From a virus, in the IMG/VR virus record IMGVR_UViG_3300013101_000013, positions 1-52,149 of that record: a DNA stretch of 52,149 bases; one strand, 5' to 3'. Below are positions 25,677 to 36,100 of the stretch, one piece after another (the first letter of the stretch is position 1; each line of letters starts with the position of its first letter). The position numbers and the translations under genes were made by a program. Under the pieces are notes generated by a model, which made no database searches, was not told where the DNA came from, and worked only from the letters and a program-made list of their open reading frames with translations.

Positions 25677-27574
25677 TATCCCTCCATCTCTTTCAGCAGT
25701 GCCTCAAACACTTCTCGACAGCGTTTCACAGAAGAGGGGTCTTCTCCGTCTTTCACACCGTCGATAGGTCCGGTACGAATCGTGGACTGGCCCATCTGGG
25801 GGATTGTATCTCTCACAGCCCCGGGGACACCATCGGGCACTTCGATCGGCTTTGTATCCCCAAAGTACTTCGAGATGTCATCTGGTGACAACTTGATGTG
25901 AGGTAGATCAGGGACTCCCTTTGTGAACGTATCGATCGTCTCGTCTGTATACACGCCACCGTCTTCGGCACACAGTAGACCAGAATCGAGAGCCTGAATC
26001 ACCTGACTGAATGTACCGAGGAGAGCTTGAAGCTTCCGGCGTGTGTTCAGTACGTACCATCGCTGCTGCATGGAGCTGCCAAAGGTGAGGTCCCAGCTGA
26101 GGCTGATATCAGGGATCAAGTCGACCAAGACGATCACCAGATGATCAATCGCAGCAAGGATCATGTCGATCATGTGCTTAACCAGAGGGCATGCGAAAAG
26201 CTGGTTCCACTCCTTGTCGGAGTGAATCTCGAGGCTCTCGAGGATCGGGTCACCGATCTTCCTGCTTACCTTCTGGATCAGATGCACCAGCTCCTGCTTT
26301 ACGCGCTGATTGATGATCGAGATGAAGTTCGCAGCTAGCCGACCGAAGTCGACCTGCAGGATGGGTCTCTGGCTCATCAGGAAGATCTTGAGGAGCTGGT
26401 TGACCTTCCGAATCCACTCCACGTCCTTCTTCTCAAGGAAGAGCCCAATGCAGCACAGGGTGTCTTGTCCGAGATGGGAAGAGAGGACTTGAGCGATCGT
26501 GTTGAGCCCCTGATCCAGACGCGTGGTCTGGTTGTGAAGCTCACATAGGTACTGGCTGTTAGCAGGAACAATCGAGTCGGCGATGGCCGCCTCGATAGCG
26601 GGATTATGTCCACCTCCACGTGTTGCCGTATGGCTCCCGAAGTTCAGCTGATTAGCATGCTTCTCCGAGTAATGAGGAGCTGCACGCCACGACATCATGG
26701 CTTCACTGCGGATATGACGAGATTCGTAGTACCCGAGCCACATCTCGTAGCCGGTCTTCTCAGTTCGACCAATGAAGTCGAGGGAGTACTTGAGGATCAG
26801 CTCATAGTCACCCTCTCCCATCTTCCGAGCAGCTAGCTTCTGCATCTCAGTGGGAACTTCAGCTTTGGCTCTCTCGATGACTGTATCGATCGATTCCGAG
26901 GAGTAGGAGCCGCTCTGGGTAAGGAAAGATTTGAGAGTCTTCTCCTCGAGTCCATAGATGAGCAGCTGCATCGTGAGACCTATAAGAGTGTCGCTGAGAA
27001 CCGAGCCTAGCTCTGTCGCAGGGGGCCACTTCCCGGAGACAGCCATAGACGTGCTTTGAGCACGCCAAGGGCCCATCAGCTGATGCAGAGTCCAGATGAT
27101 CATGAGCTCGGAGACATAGAGACCCAGCTGGTTGTCGTCCAGATCAGGGTGCTCCGACTTCGAGGTCTTGCCCTTGATTCTCAGGTCGTCGGATACATCG
27201 TTACCGGTGAGGTCATCGAAGTCCTCAATCTTGATGGCTTCCTTCTGACGTTCGAAGTGCTCGATCGTGTCCTTGAAGAGATCGAAGGTGATCCGATTTC
27301 CATCCTGGACCGTAGCGTCTTTTCGCCGGACAGCCCTGCGTACATGGCTATCCTGATCAGGGACATCGATCCACGGAGGGGCAGCCTTCTCCGTAGCGTC
27401 GGCTAGGCGCTTGGCCTTGTTACCAATGCGAGCCAGACTATCGAAGAGAGCTTCCGCATTGGGGAGATTGGACTGAGCTTCGAAGTCAGCATCAACAGAA
27501 CGACGAGGAGGCGTCTCGACGATACGTCGTTCTTTGTTGAACTCAGGGGTCCCGTCGTACCAGGGAGTCGACAT
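25676..27574 (-). CDS. Hypothetical protein between terminase and portal
   Basis: A 632-residue, mostly alpha-helical protein, with ATG at 27574 overlapping the terminase stop. It has hydrophobic helices such as LYVSELMIIWTLHQLMGPW, LIGLTMQLLIYGLEEKTL and MIDMILAAIDHLVIVLVDLIPD, a Pro-rich N-terminus and a Pro/Asp-rich C-terminal 90 residues. No family is recognised. A gene this long between large terminase and portal is uncommon, and tight coupling to both suggests a head or portal-associated structural role. Confidence 0.6.
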   Translation of the reverse strand: MSTPWYDGTPEFNKERRIVETPPRRSVDADFEAQSNLPNAEALFDSLARIGNKAKRLADATEKAAPPWIDVPDQDSHVRRAVRRKDATVQDGNRITFDLFKDTIEHFERQKEAIKIEDFDDLTGNDVSDDLRIKGKTSKSEHPDLDDNQLGLYVSELMIIWTLHQLMGPWRAQSTSMAVSGKWPPATELGSVLSDTLIGLTMQLLIYGLEEKTLKSFLTQSGSYSSESIDTVIERAKAEVPTEMQKLAARKMGEGDYELILKYSLDFIGRTEKTGYEMWLGYYESRHIRSEAMMSWRAAPHYSEKHANQLNFGSHTATRGGGHNPAIEAAIADSIVPANSQYLCELHNQTTRLDQGLNTIAQVLSSHLGQDTLCCIGLFLEKKDVEWIRKVNQLLKIFLMSQRPILQVDFGRLAANFISIINQRVKQELVHLIQKVSRKIGDPILESLEIHSDKEWNQLFACPLVKHMIDMILAAIDHLVIVLVDLIPDISLSWDLTFGSSMQQRWYVLNTRRKLQALLGTFSQVIQALDSGLLCAEDGGVYTDETIDTFTKGVPDLPHIKLSPDDISKYFGDTKPIEVPDGVPGAVRDTIPQMGQSTIRTGPIDGVKDGEDPSSVKRCREVFEALLKEMEG

Positions 27575-29670
27575 TAAAAGGTACTTCTCCGACCACCACC
27601 GCGGCGATGGCGCCTTACAACACGATTCCGATTCGCTCGAATCATACGCATACTGGCCTTGCCGGTGTTAACAAGATCAAGTTGATCTTCAAACTCCGCC
27701 TTGGTCATGCCGATACCAGGGACCTGTTCTTTCTCATCGGTGTGCTTGAGAATGTATCCCTTATCAGGGCGCTCCTTCGGTCGTGAAGGTTCGATCTTGA
27801 TGCCACTATCAAACCCACTGACCCGGTCTACCGGCTCTAAACGCTGACGACGGTACTGTCGATCTGCTTTAGCTTGGCGCATCTCTTCCGAAGACTTCAC
27901 CTCGCCCCCGATACCACCGAAGCCACAGACATCGTGGTTGTATCGAGTCTGGTTCATGTCGGAGAAGTTCAGGATGAACCCACCGATCGCGCACATAAAG
28001 GCAGTCAATGTGTGCTCGAAGTCCTGAGAGTAGCTCGGGCGCCCCTGGGGCGAGTACTTCGTAACAGTGAACTCACGCATCTGCTGAACGAGACCAATCT
28101 CGATTACAGCGATCTCGTCAGGAAGGATGCGAGTATCAGTATCTTCCTCGGTGGTAATCTCGATACGACCCTGCTCGAGCTGAGCAGCCAGGAGATTCAC
28201 CATCAGGGGCTTGGTCGGCTTCTTTTCATCATCGTGGGTAAGCGGGTTCTTGATGATGGTGTTGCCACCCATCTCAACAGGGACCACTTTCTTCCGGTAG
28301 TTGGTCCGCAGGTGAGGATTGTCCACGTCGTGCTTCCAGAGCATCTCGACCTGAACAGCTCCATACCCAGCATCCACATAGATGAACTTCGTCTGCCACT
28401 TCTGATCGAGCTCCATGATCTTCTCGACCGCGGTGATCTGCGTGAAGTCCTGTTTCCGAATGATCACCTTCTCGACAGGACGATAGATCGCACCCTTCTC
28501 GGGATCCCATCGCTGCTCCACCACAATGATGTGAGTACCGGTGTTCTTGTTCCAGTCCACACCAATGATGTAGTTGCGGTTGGGGTCATAGAAGCAGTCC
28601 TTGTACTTGTAACCCCCAAGAGAGCCCTGGATGTCGACGCCACGGAAGACGCCAACCATCTCAGTGCCGAACTCGGCCAAGAACTCACGAGAGTAGCCAC
28701 CCTCGGAGTAGTTTGATTTGAAGTAGTTCTCAGCCTTCTCACTCCAACTGGGAGATTCAGATGAGACGAACCAGAACTCCTTGAACTGCTGAGTCTTATC
28801 CGTGCACCACCGGTGGAGCTTCTGACGAATACCAGTGGGAGTCGAGGCTACAACCAGACCAGTGTCGGAGTTCGACGCCAGAATCGCGGAGATGACCTCG
28901 AGGTCCGCATCAGCCAGGTAATCAACCTCATCCATGATGATCAGGTTGGCATCCTGACCACGAATCTTGTCCGACTTGGCTCCGGTCCGAGCACCGGAGG
29001 AGAATCCACGGATCGTAGATCCGTTGTTGAAAGTGATCTGTTCGTAGGGAGACTCACGGTTGATCTTCACCGACCCTCGAAGAGACACTGAGGTGTTAAT
29101 GAAGAGCCGCATCATCTCGAACAGCTTCTTCACCTGAGGCTGATAAGGAGCAATGATCAGGACCTCATAGTTGGCAGTAGTCCATGCCTTATGAAGTGTC
29201 CCGATAGACATCTTCTCGGTCTTCCCTACGCGTCGACCCGCTCGATTCGCCTGGAACTGGGAGCTGCAGCGAAGCATATCCTCCTGATACCAACGAGCGG
29301 TCCAGTTGAATTCGGCGAAAGCCCAAGCAGCAGGATCTAGGAGAGTGATCGCGCTTAGGTATTCAGAGCGATCCTCAAAGTCCTCAGGTGAATAGAGATC
29401 TGCTCGTTTCGAGAGATCTCCACTGCAGATAGGAAGAAACCAGGGCTCAGGATTCGGAGTCCCGTCTGTGTTAACAGCGTTCTCTTCATCGCAATATTCT
29501 GTCGTGATGCCAGCGTCATAGATCTTCTTGTAGTAGGCACGACACCGTTCACAGACAGAGCCTTTACCCGGACCGAGAGGCTCGTATTCCTGTCCTCGGT
29601 AATCGATTTCAGGCCAATAGCCCTTGGAGGCACCGATGTCGGAGTAGGTCTTAGAGAGGTTGAAACTCAT
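27574..29670 (-). CDS. Terminase large subunit
   Basis: A 698-residue two-domain packaging motor. ATG at 29670, overlapping the preceding stop as ATGA, is preferred to a longer upstream frame. Residues 40-85 contain a Cys cluster (CERC, YCDEE, PICSGD) that probably binds zinc. The ATPase has Walker A GRRVGKTE at 145-152, Walker B LIIMDEVD at 243-250 and the coupling motif VVASTPTG at 273-280. The RNase H-like nuclease domain has IIGVDWNKN (Asp 372) and IYVDAGYG (Asp 433), followed by a C-terminal acidic/His region. It cuts concatemers and pumps DNA through the portal. Confidence 0.93.
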   Translation of the reverse strand: MSFNLSKTYSDIGASKGYWPEIDYRGQEYEPLGPGKGSVCERCRAYYKKIYDAGITTEYCDEENAVNTDGTPNPEPWFLPICSGDLSKRADLYSPEDFEDRSEYLSAITLLDPAAWAFAEFNWTARWYQEDMLRCSSQFQANRAGRRVGKTEKMSIGTLHKAWTTANYEVLIIAPYQPQVKKLFEMMRLFINTSVSLRGSVKINRESPYEQITFNNGSTIRGFSSGARTGAKSDKIRGQDANLIIMDEVDYLADADLEVISAILASNSDTGLVVASTPTGIRQKLHRWCTDKTQQFKEFWFVSSESPSWSEKAENYFKSNYSEGGYSREFLAEFGTEMVGVFRGVDIQGSLGGYKYKDCFYDPNRNYIIGVDWNKNTGTHIIVVEQRWDPEKGAIYRPVEKVIIRKQDFTQITAVEKIMELDQKWQTKFIYVDAGYGAVQVEMLWKHDVDNPHLRTNYRKKVVPVEMGGNTIIKNPLTHDDEKKPTKPLMVNLLAAQLEQGRIEITTEEDTDTRILPDEIAVIEIGLVQQMREFTVTKYSPQGRPSYSQDFEHTLTAFMCAIGGFILNFSDMNQTRYNHDVCGFGGIGGEVKSSEEMRQAKADRQYRRQRLEPVDRVSGFDSGIKIEPSRPKERPDKGYILKHTDEKEQVPGIGMTKAEFEDQLDLVNTGKASMRMIRANRNRVVRRHRRGGGRRSTF

Positions 29671-30203
29671 GCAGTAATCGGAATCCCGTAAGCACGCCAA
29701 GATCCCTGAACAGGCACAAGGTGCGTGTAGCTATCACCTGATGTCAGAACCCGAGCCCACCAACAATCCGCTCCTTCTCTAACCATGCCTCGGAACCAGG
29801 AGCGATCCTCCTTGATAGAAAAGACCCATCGATCTTTCTTCCAATCCGAGAGATGGTCTTCGCAATCCATCATGTCTATCAGTCCGAAAGGGTAGCACCA
29901 CGATAGCTGCTGCATCCACTCCCAGACCTGTTCGGTTGATCCGTGCAGATAGTAGGGCGTCTCGCACTGGGCGGAGGTCGTGTCATCACGTGCCACCCGG
30001 AGCCAGTCATCAGTAGTGATTTGTCCGGCCGGGACATGACCACGTGATGTCTCCAAGAGAAGATCCTTCGAAACACAGATGTCGGGAAGCCAGTAAGTCT
30101 CGATACGACGTCCATAGGAAGAAGATCCTTGTCCTTGAGTCCAGGCCCGGCAAGGGCCTGTGGATTCAGACCAGAGGAGAGTGTTTACACCCACAGCAGG
30201 CAT
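29667..30203 (-). CDS. Hypothetical protein upstream of terminase
   Basis: A 178-residue Trp- and Cys-rich protein with ATG at 30203. It has LPDICVSKDLLLETS, TTDDWLRVARDD, a Trp-rich EQVWEWMQQLSWCYPFGLIDM segment and a C-terminal LVPVQGSWRAYGIPI. No family is recognised. Its stop overlaps the terminase start, so the two are translationally coupled. Confidence 0.6.
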   Translation of the reverse strand: MPAVGVNTLLWSESTGPCRAWTQGQGSSSYGRRIETYWLPDICVSKDLLLETSRGHVPAGQITTDDWLRVARDDTTSAQCETPYYLHGSTEQVWEWMQQLSWCYPFGLIDMMDCEDHLSDWKKDRWVFSIKEDRSWFRGMVREGADCWWARVLTSGDSYTHLVPVQGSWRAYGIPITA

Positions 30204-30205
30204 AG

Positions 30206-30928
30206 CTAACCGTGCATCTGCGAAGCTTCACCACCCAGTGCGGCTCGTACGCCGAGCTGAGAGTTATGGATAGCCTGCAAAGCCCTCATTCGTTGGGTTG
30301 TTGCCGCACGCGGCATGTAGAAGTTCTGCTCATCACCGAAGTCAGGAGACGGTCCCTTTGCAGGTGCCGGCTCCCAGTCCGCGATCGCGTTAGCCATTCC
30401 CTCAACCAACGTGGCCCCAAAGTACAGACCGCCGGCGACCTCTAAAGCGCCAAGGCCACCCTGGAGAAGAGCACCTGCTCCAATCCTGGTAGCCATGCCA
30501 CGTCCATATCGGGCGGACATACTGTAGCCCTGAGACCGAGCACGGTTCCAGAGGCGCCAATTCAGGTTCTTAGACCCGCGGCGCGCTCCTCCAAACGACT
30601 TCTGTCCAACCGTCTCCTTGATGTCCTGGAGGATGTTGGCATAGGGGCCACCCGCTGTAGTCCAATGACTACCCTGCTGAGAGAGACTTAGCAGGAGACC
30701 GGCAGGCTGTGCTGCATGCCGTCCTGCTGCAATGCTTGAGGCTCTCATACCCGATCGCCCGAGCATGTCCCTCATGAACTTCTGAGGCTTGTTCATCTGG
30801 CTGCTGGCGAAGCTCAGCCCGAGCCACCCAGCAAGACCACCCATGGGACCCATACCAAAGTCTAGAAACCAGGGAGCATGCTCCTCGCCACCTCCAGGGA
30901 TCACCAGGCCAGCATACGGGTCGCTCAC
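30206..30928 (-). CDS. Gly/Ala-rich putative internal virion protein
   Basis: A 240-residue protein with GTG start overlapping the previous stop as GTGA. It is rich in Gly, Ala, Met and Arg, with hydrophobic glycine-zipper-like patches: MGGLAGWLGLSF and GAGALLQGGLGALEVAGGLYFGATL. The C-terminus is more polar (RMRALQAIHNSQLGVRAALGG). Together with the next two genes it forms a set of similar composition before the terminase. Membrane-active or ejected internal virion proteins often look like this; no family is recognised. Confidence 0.5.
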   Translation of the reverse strand: MSDPYAGLVIPGGGEEHAPWFLDFGMGPMGGLAGWLGLSFASSQMNKPQKFMRDMLGRSGMRASSIAAGRHAAQPAGLLLSLSQQGSHWTTAGGPYANILQDIKETVGQKSFGGARRGSKNLNWRLWNRARSQGYSMSARYGRGMATRIGAGALLQGGLGALEVAGGLYFGATLVEGMANAIADWEPAPAKGPSPDFGDEQNFYMPRAATTQRMRALQAIHNSQLGVRAALGGEASQMHG

Positions 30929-32070
30929 GCTCGTCCTCCAAAGGCCATGCGCTGTGAGACAGCCTGACTACCCAAGGAGATAGAACGACGACTGGTGTTG
31001 GTTGAAAGGGAGATACCGCCCCCATAGTTTTGGGGGCGGATACCGGTGTTGCCACCGATAGCCCGGCTCATCCAGTCCATTCCATGAGGACCAGGGCCTG
31101 TCCAACCTCGCTGACGTTCATTCTGAGAGGAGACGATCGCAGATGCACCACCGAAGATCCCTCCCGCACCGATCGCACCAGCAATGGGGTGTCGGACATT
31201 GGCCAGGCGACCCATGTACCCGGGGGCGTTCCGTCGGAAGGCATCCATGGTGCCACCTAGAGCAGCCCCTCCGAGGCCGAGCATGCCGTGGGGTACATCC
31301 ACCGCGGCGAACTTGGCTCCTCGATAGAGGCCCTTCCCGACAAGACCCCCAACACGACCTGCAGCCGTGAGACCTCCAACCACACCACGGAAGGGTTCAG
31401 GCGTTCTCTGCACCAGGTTGGCGAGCATGTTGGTGGGAGTACCACCTGTCTGCTTATACCGACCCTTCCCGTACATGAGCTCACGGGGCTTCTGGTAGAG
31501 CCACTTGTCGTAAGAGTCCATGAGGCGACCGGTCAGCCTCGAAGCAGGGTTCCTCCGGTGAGTAGGACCAGCACCACGCCCAAAGGCCTCCCTTTTCCCT
31601 CCGATGTAGTTCTCTCGGATGGGAGTCTGCTTATTCCGGAGGTGGACCCCAAACCTGCCTTTGATGTGCCGGGAGGTATCTCCAGCAGGCAGATACCCAG
31701 CGAACCGAGCAGGACCTACTGCAGCACGGTGAGCGCCCCGAAGGATGCCACGACCAGCCGCACGGTACCCACCCAGCTTGAAACCGGCGCCAGAGACAAA
31801 GCCTCCGAGCTGCGCGGCTCCACCGAGGACCCCACCGTACGCGTCATTGACCTGCTCACCTGCGCTCTGAAGCGCGCTACCGAAGGTGTAAGCACCAGCA
31901 CCCTTGACCGCTCCCCAGGCAGCTTCGCGGATAAAGCTCTGAGTACGATCCGGATTGAACACCGCATTGCTGATGTTCCGGAAGTCCTGCCCTATGGCAG
32001 CACGAAGGGTATCGTCAGTCCGAGTCCGGCCGGCTCGAGTGACAGCTCTCCTAAATAGGCTGGCTACCAT
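30925..32070 (-). CDS. Gly/Arg-rich putative internal virion protein
   Basis: A 381-residue very basic protein rich in Gly, Ala and Arg. Hydrophobic glycine-rich patches such as GGVLGGAAQLGGFVSGAGF, GVVGGLTAAGRVGGLVGKG and IAGAIGAGGIFGGASAIV alternate with Arg-rich segments. The first 40 residues form a charged helix. The composition suggests a DNA- or membrane-interacting virion protein that could be packed in the head and ejected. It overlaps the HNH gene upstream by 1 nt and the following gene by 4 nt. The function is unknown. Confidence 0.5.
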   Translation of the reverse strand: MVASLFRRAVTRAGRTRTDDTLRAAIGQDFRNISNAVFNPDRTQSFIREAAWGAVKGAGAYTFGSALQSAGEQVNDAYGGVLGGAAQLGGFVSGAGFKLGGYRAAGRGILRGAHRAAVGPARFAGYLPAGDTSRHIKGRFGVHLRNKQTPIRENYIGGKREAFGRGAGPTHRRNPASRLTGRLMDSYDKWLYQKPRELMYGKGRYKQTGGTPTNMLANLVQRTPEPFRGVVGGLTAAGRVGGLVGKGLYRGAKFAAVDVPHGMLGLGGAALGGTMDAFRRNAPGYMGRLANVRHPIAGAIGAGGIFGGASAIVSSQNERQRGWTGPGPHGMDWMSRAIGGNTGIRPQNYGGGISLSTNTSRRSISLGSQAVSQRMAFGGRA

Positions 32071-32603
32071 CAGACCTTGCCTTCCAGATAGTCCGCAGCA
32101 CGACGAAGTAAAGCAGGATCATCGCCCATCTTGCCGAGAACCGTATTGCACTTCAGGCAGAGCAGACCACGGATGCACTTCCCACAGGCCTTAGTCGTAG
32201 ACGAGCAGCAGGAGTGATCGTGGTCAACAGCCAGAGCACGCGGCTTCCCAGTCCGATGATCAGTGATCTTCTCGGGCTTTTGACAGATGGCACACACACC
32301 ACCCTGCTTCTTGAGAAGAGCTTGGTACTCCTCTTCGGAGATGCTGTACTTCTGAACCATCTTCCGTGCATGTCGAATCGGCTGACGCTTAATATCGTGT
32401 CTCCGCATCGACTCCTTGCAGTTCTCCCAAACCTCCGGCGATCGCCTGGTGGCAGACATCTTGTTGCGCTGCCTCATGCAGGGCTTGCAGTAGGACGTAC
32501 GACCATCAGCTCGATTTCGAGCATTGTAGAAATCGTCTACAGACTTTTCAGCATCGCAGTCAGGACAGGTTTTGGTGAGGGTTTCCATACTAGAAGGGGC
32601 CAT
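32070..32603 (-). CDS. Endonuclease VII-type HNH endonuclease
   Basis: A 177-residue protein with two zinc sites. The N-terminal ribbon has CPDC near residue 14 and YCKPC near residue 40. The C-terminal recombination endonuclease VII (T4 gp49-type) domain has CAIC, VDHDH with the catalytic His pair, and RGLLCLKCN, followed by LGKMGDDPALLRRAADYL. Such proteins cut branched DNA, or act as free-standing homing nucleases. Its location inside the virion operon, between two Gly-rich genes, favours the homing type. ATG at 32603 has GGAGATAAC upstream and overlaps the preceding gene by 14 nt. Confidence 0.85.
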   Translation of the reverse strand: MAPSSMETLTKTCPDCDAEKSVDDFYNARNRADGRTSYCKPCMRQRNKMSATRRSPEVWENCKESMRRHDIKRQPIRHARKMVQKYSISEEEYQALLKKQGGVCAICQKPEKITDHRTGKPRALAVDHDHSCCSSTTKACGKCIRGLLCLKCNTVLGKMGDDPALLRRAADYLEGKV

Positions 32604-33189
32604 AGTTATCTCCGCTACGGATCATGTTGATCCCAGCGAGACCCCAATAACCCATGCCTACCTTGGGATGTCCCAGGGCTCTGGCTCCGTAGCCAACGCC
32701 GGCGTGCATGCCAGCCTTGGCCGCGAAGCCAACAGCTCCACCCACAGCACTGTCTCCAGCAAATACCTGGTTAAGACCGACGGCACCAGCTGCTGCCGTA
32801 GTACCAATGCGGTTCCAGGAGCGTTGCTGCATGATCTCGGAAGCGGAGAGGAGTCCACGGCCTGCTGTAGGCAGGATCCCGAGAGACTCAAGAGCTCCGC
32901 CCGTGGTACCCGAGGCCTTGGAGTACAGCAGATCCTCGACGTTACCCCCTCGGAAGTAGTTGCTCGTGCGCTGGCCCATGGAGAACTCACTACTCATGGC
33001 ACTCCAGGCACCCCCAAGCTTCTTCAGGTAGTCGGTTCCTGCGTCGACAGCATCCGTGAAGCCTCCCTGACCCATTCGAACACCTCGAGGCATGCCCATG
33101 GCGGCCATGGTGTGCTTCCCCATTGTGGGAGACATACTCTCGAAGTAGTTCCCAATAGCGAACCCGAGCTTTGCTCCAAATCCCTGCAT
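32590..33189 (-). CDS. Gly/Ala-rich putative internal virion protein
   Basis: A 199-residue protein similar in composition to those at 30206-32070. It has a Met/Gly-rich N-terminus, a helical middle (FTDAVDAGTDYLKKLGGAWS) and hydrophobic glycine-rich segments such as IGTTAAAGAVGLNQVFAG, SAVGGAVGFAAKAGMHAGVG and GMGYWGLAGINMI. The start at 33189 coincides with the stop region of the large nuclease-like gene. It may be an ejected or membrane-interacting virion protein. No family is recognised. Confidence 0.5.
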   Translation of the reverse strand: MQGFGAKLGFAIGNYFESMSPTMGKHTMAAMGMPRGVRMGQGGFTDAVDAGTDYLKKLGGAWSAMSSEFSMGQRTSNYFRGGNVEDLLYSKASGTTGGALESLGILPTAGRGLLSASEIMQQRSWNRIGTTAAAGAVGLNQVFAGDSAVGGAVGFAAKAGMHAGVGYGARALGHPKVGMGYWGLAGINMIRSGDNYGPF

Positions 33190-36100
33190 TATCTGGCCTC
33201 ACACCGGCTGGCCCGATTGACGGGACAGGGGGCTCGGGAAGTACTCATATTCGGTGAAACCCGAGAAAGACGGGTCCTCTGGTCTCTAATCTTAGCGCCC
33301 TTCGCCCCTCGATGCAGCTGTTGGACTACCCCACCAGCGCCATTCGAATAGAAGGCAGCCCTCTTGTGCTTCCCGTAGTCCTCCAATCGAGAGATGGCGT
33401 CAAAGGAGTTCATGGCCCGCGGGTAGTTACCCAAGGGAACATTCGCCGGACTGGAGAGAGCTAGGGGTTTGAAGGTCGAGGAGAAGGTGTCCCACAGTCG
33501 CTCAAGACCGATACCTGGGTTATTCAGTGAGATGAAACGAGAACTCTGGAAGGGCTCCCACCGTTTCTGCCCCGAATCGACAGCCATCCTCTGAGCCTGA
33601 AGAACCTCCTGACGATCAGCCAGGAGACGCTGCCGATCAGCATGCACCTTGAAGAGCTTGTAGTCACCGGGGTTCTCTCGAGAGAAGTAAGCCACGTAGG
33701 CATGCGGCTTACCGGTAGCCAAAGCATAGAAGTTGGCCTGGGAGACAGCCGCGGCTTTGGGGCCTGCCAGCGACTTCAGCTTCTCGGCAGTCTCTACGGT
33801 TTTAATCTCCATCGGGATACCCGATGCGAGATGGATATCAATCTGACCATGAATACCGAGCTCAGGGATCGCAACGTACTGTTCAGAACCCGAGATCGAG
33901 TCCTTGAGGGTGTCGGCAACCATCTCACCGATCCATGTGCCCTTGCGCATCACCTCATTGGGCTGGTTCTGTTCAAGGATCGACGCGTAGAGGAAGTCCC
34001 CTCGGAGACCGAGCTGGCTAGCACCGATCCATTCGACCTGAGCTCCGTAGGGAGTTCCTAAGAGCTGGTTCATGGGGTTACGACCACTACCGAAGTCGGT
34101 CTTGGTATCACCACTCGGAGTGATGCCGGCGATCTGCTCCCATGCACCGTGAGGATCTCGGATGGCATGGAACGCGTTCACGGCATCAGCATCATCGTTT
34201 CGCTCGTTAAGCAGGTAGGCAGCACTAAGACCAAGGACACCCCATGCGCCCATCACCTTGGGCTGCATGCCGGTGACCTGCTCAAGTCGACCGAAGAGCT
34301 TAGAGCCATGCTCCTTGATCTTCCCGACAATGGTTCTCTCAGCAGCTGCTGCGTGTCGGACTACGCCCTTATCCGCAAGCTTCGACTCAAGCAGCTCATG
34401 CATACCAGCCTGGTAGTGCTTAGTCCTTTCCATCTGCCCTTGGAAGAGGGCATGGAACTGGTTGTCGTATGCCCCCTCCTGCTTATCCATGAAGTCGAAG
34501 ATGCCGTCCAGAGCACTGGTTAGCTTGGTATCGACATCCGAGTCATGGACTTGGCCCTTAAGGACCTGCTCGAGAGCACGGAACTGGGTAGGTAGCTTGT
34601 CCTCCCATCGTTCTTGGGCTGCAGCCATAGCCATGTCACCGACTTGGCTTTGCCTACCACCCAGAATGAAGTTGAACGCGTCATCGAAGATGCCGATCGC
34701 AGCACCGGTCTGCTCACGGATCCCCTTACCTACAAGGCTGACGTGCTTCTGATCTCCAATGAACTCGGAGTAGGTCTCGTGAAAGACGTTCTGCAGCCAC
34801 TTCTCATCACCCCCATCGATGAGACGCATCTGACGCTGGGCTTCGTGGAAGCTCTGGTACGAAGGCTTCTCCGAGCTCTTCGTAAGGATGTCGACGATCT
34901 GCTCGATCTTCTTATTCGAGTCGAGCGGCTTCTTCCCACTGAAGCGCTTGGTCCAGACCTTCCGCGCATGCTTCGTTCCACCTTTACTCGCCTCGTCAAG
35001 ATCATCCATGAACTTGCGGAGAGAGTGGTGCGGACGTAGGAGCTTTCCTATGTCATCAGGAGCAGCAATGCCCTTGTCGACGAACTGCTGAACTGCCTTG
35101 TAATCGGTATGGACCGGAGTGAAATTCCGGTCCCTCATCATCGACTCGAAGACCTGCTGCTTCCAGCGGCCGTGGACGTCAACCCACTTAACCTTCGCGT
35201 CAGGACCCTTGCTCAGGTCCATGACCTGATCAAAGAGACTCTTGAACTTCCCTCCTCGATCCGTAGCTTCGTCCGCCAGGATCTTCCAGTCGTAAGAGAG
35301 GTTCCAACCCTTGACCGTAGTCGGGCCCTTCTTGGACCGCGAGATGATGTTGCCTAGGAACTCTTCACCATAGACAGAAATGTCCTTGGCTTTGCCTGGT
35401 GATTCCTGCGTTGCCTTGATGTGGCGTTGCAGGACTCCTCTTAGAACATTTCCTGGACGTGTGATGCCCTTGTCCCAGAACCCAGCTCGATACAGAGAGT
35501 CTGTCTTAGGACGCTTCCTCTGGAGGTCGTTTAAGACAGCCTCTGAAAGATTATTCGGGTCAACATCCTTACCAAGGTGATCAAGGATGTTGGTGAACTG
35601 CCCGGTCTGGCTGTACTCACCTCTCGGATCGAAAACAGAGAACTGAGAGATCCGGACGACGTCCTGGAATGTTCTCTTCGTCTGTCCTCTTGCAGACATC
35701 GATCGACGGAGACCTTGTGTCTCTACATCGACGTACAGGACGGAACGTTCTGAACCGGACTTGAAATCTTGCTTACGTCCACCCGGGAAGTCGAGACCAT
35801 GGGGCTTCATGACATCGGCTTTGGGGAACGCCGCACCATGCCCACCAGAAGAAGGACGAACACCACTGAATCGATATCCGCCCTCGACAAGAGATTGGAA
35901 CTTCTTAGCCCTTGCTACTTCCTTTTTAGCTCTCTTTAGACGCAGAATACGACCCTTGCCGTATAGCGACAGGTCTCCTCGAGGACCCTCGGATAGGCCT
36001 CCCACGAACTCGTTCCATTCCGCGTCTCGAACCTGTCCTTTCAGGTAGCTCTTGAGACCTTTCTGTTCACCCCTGGAGCCGAACTTAGTAACAAATCTAA

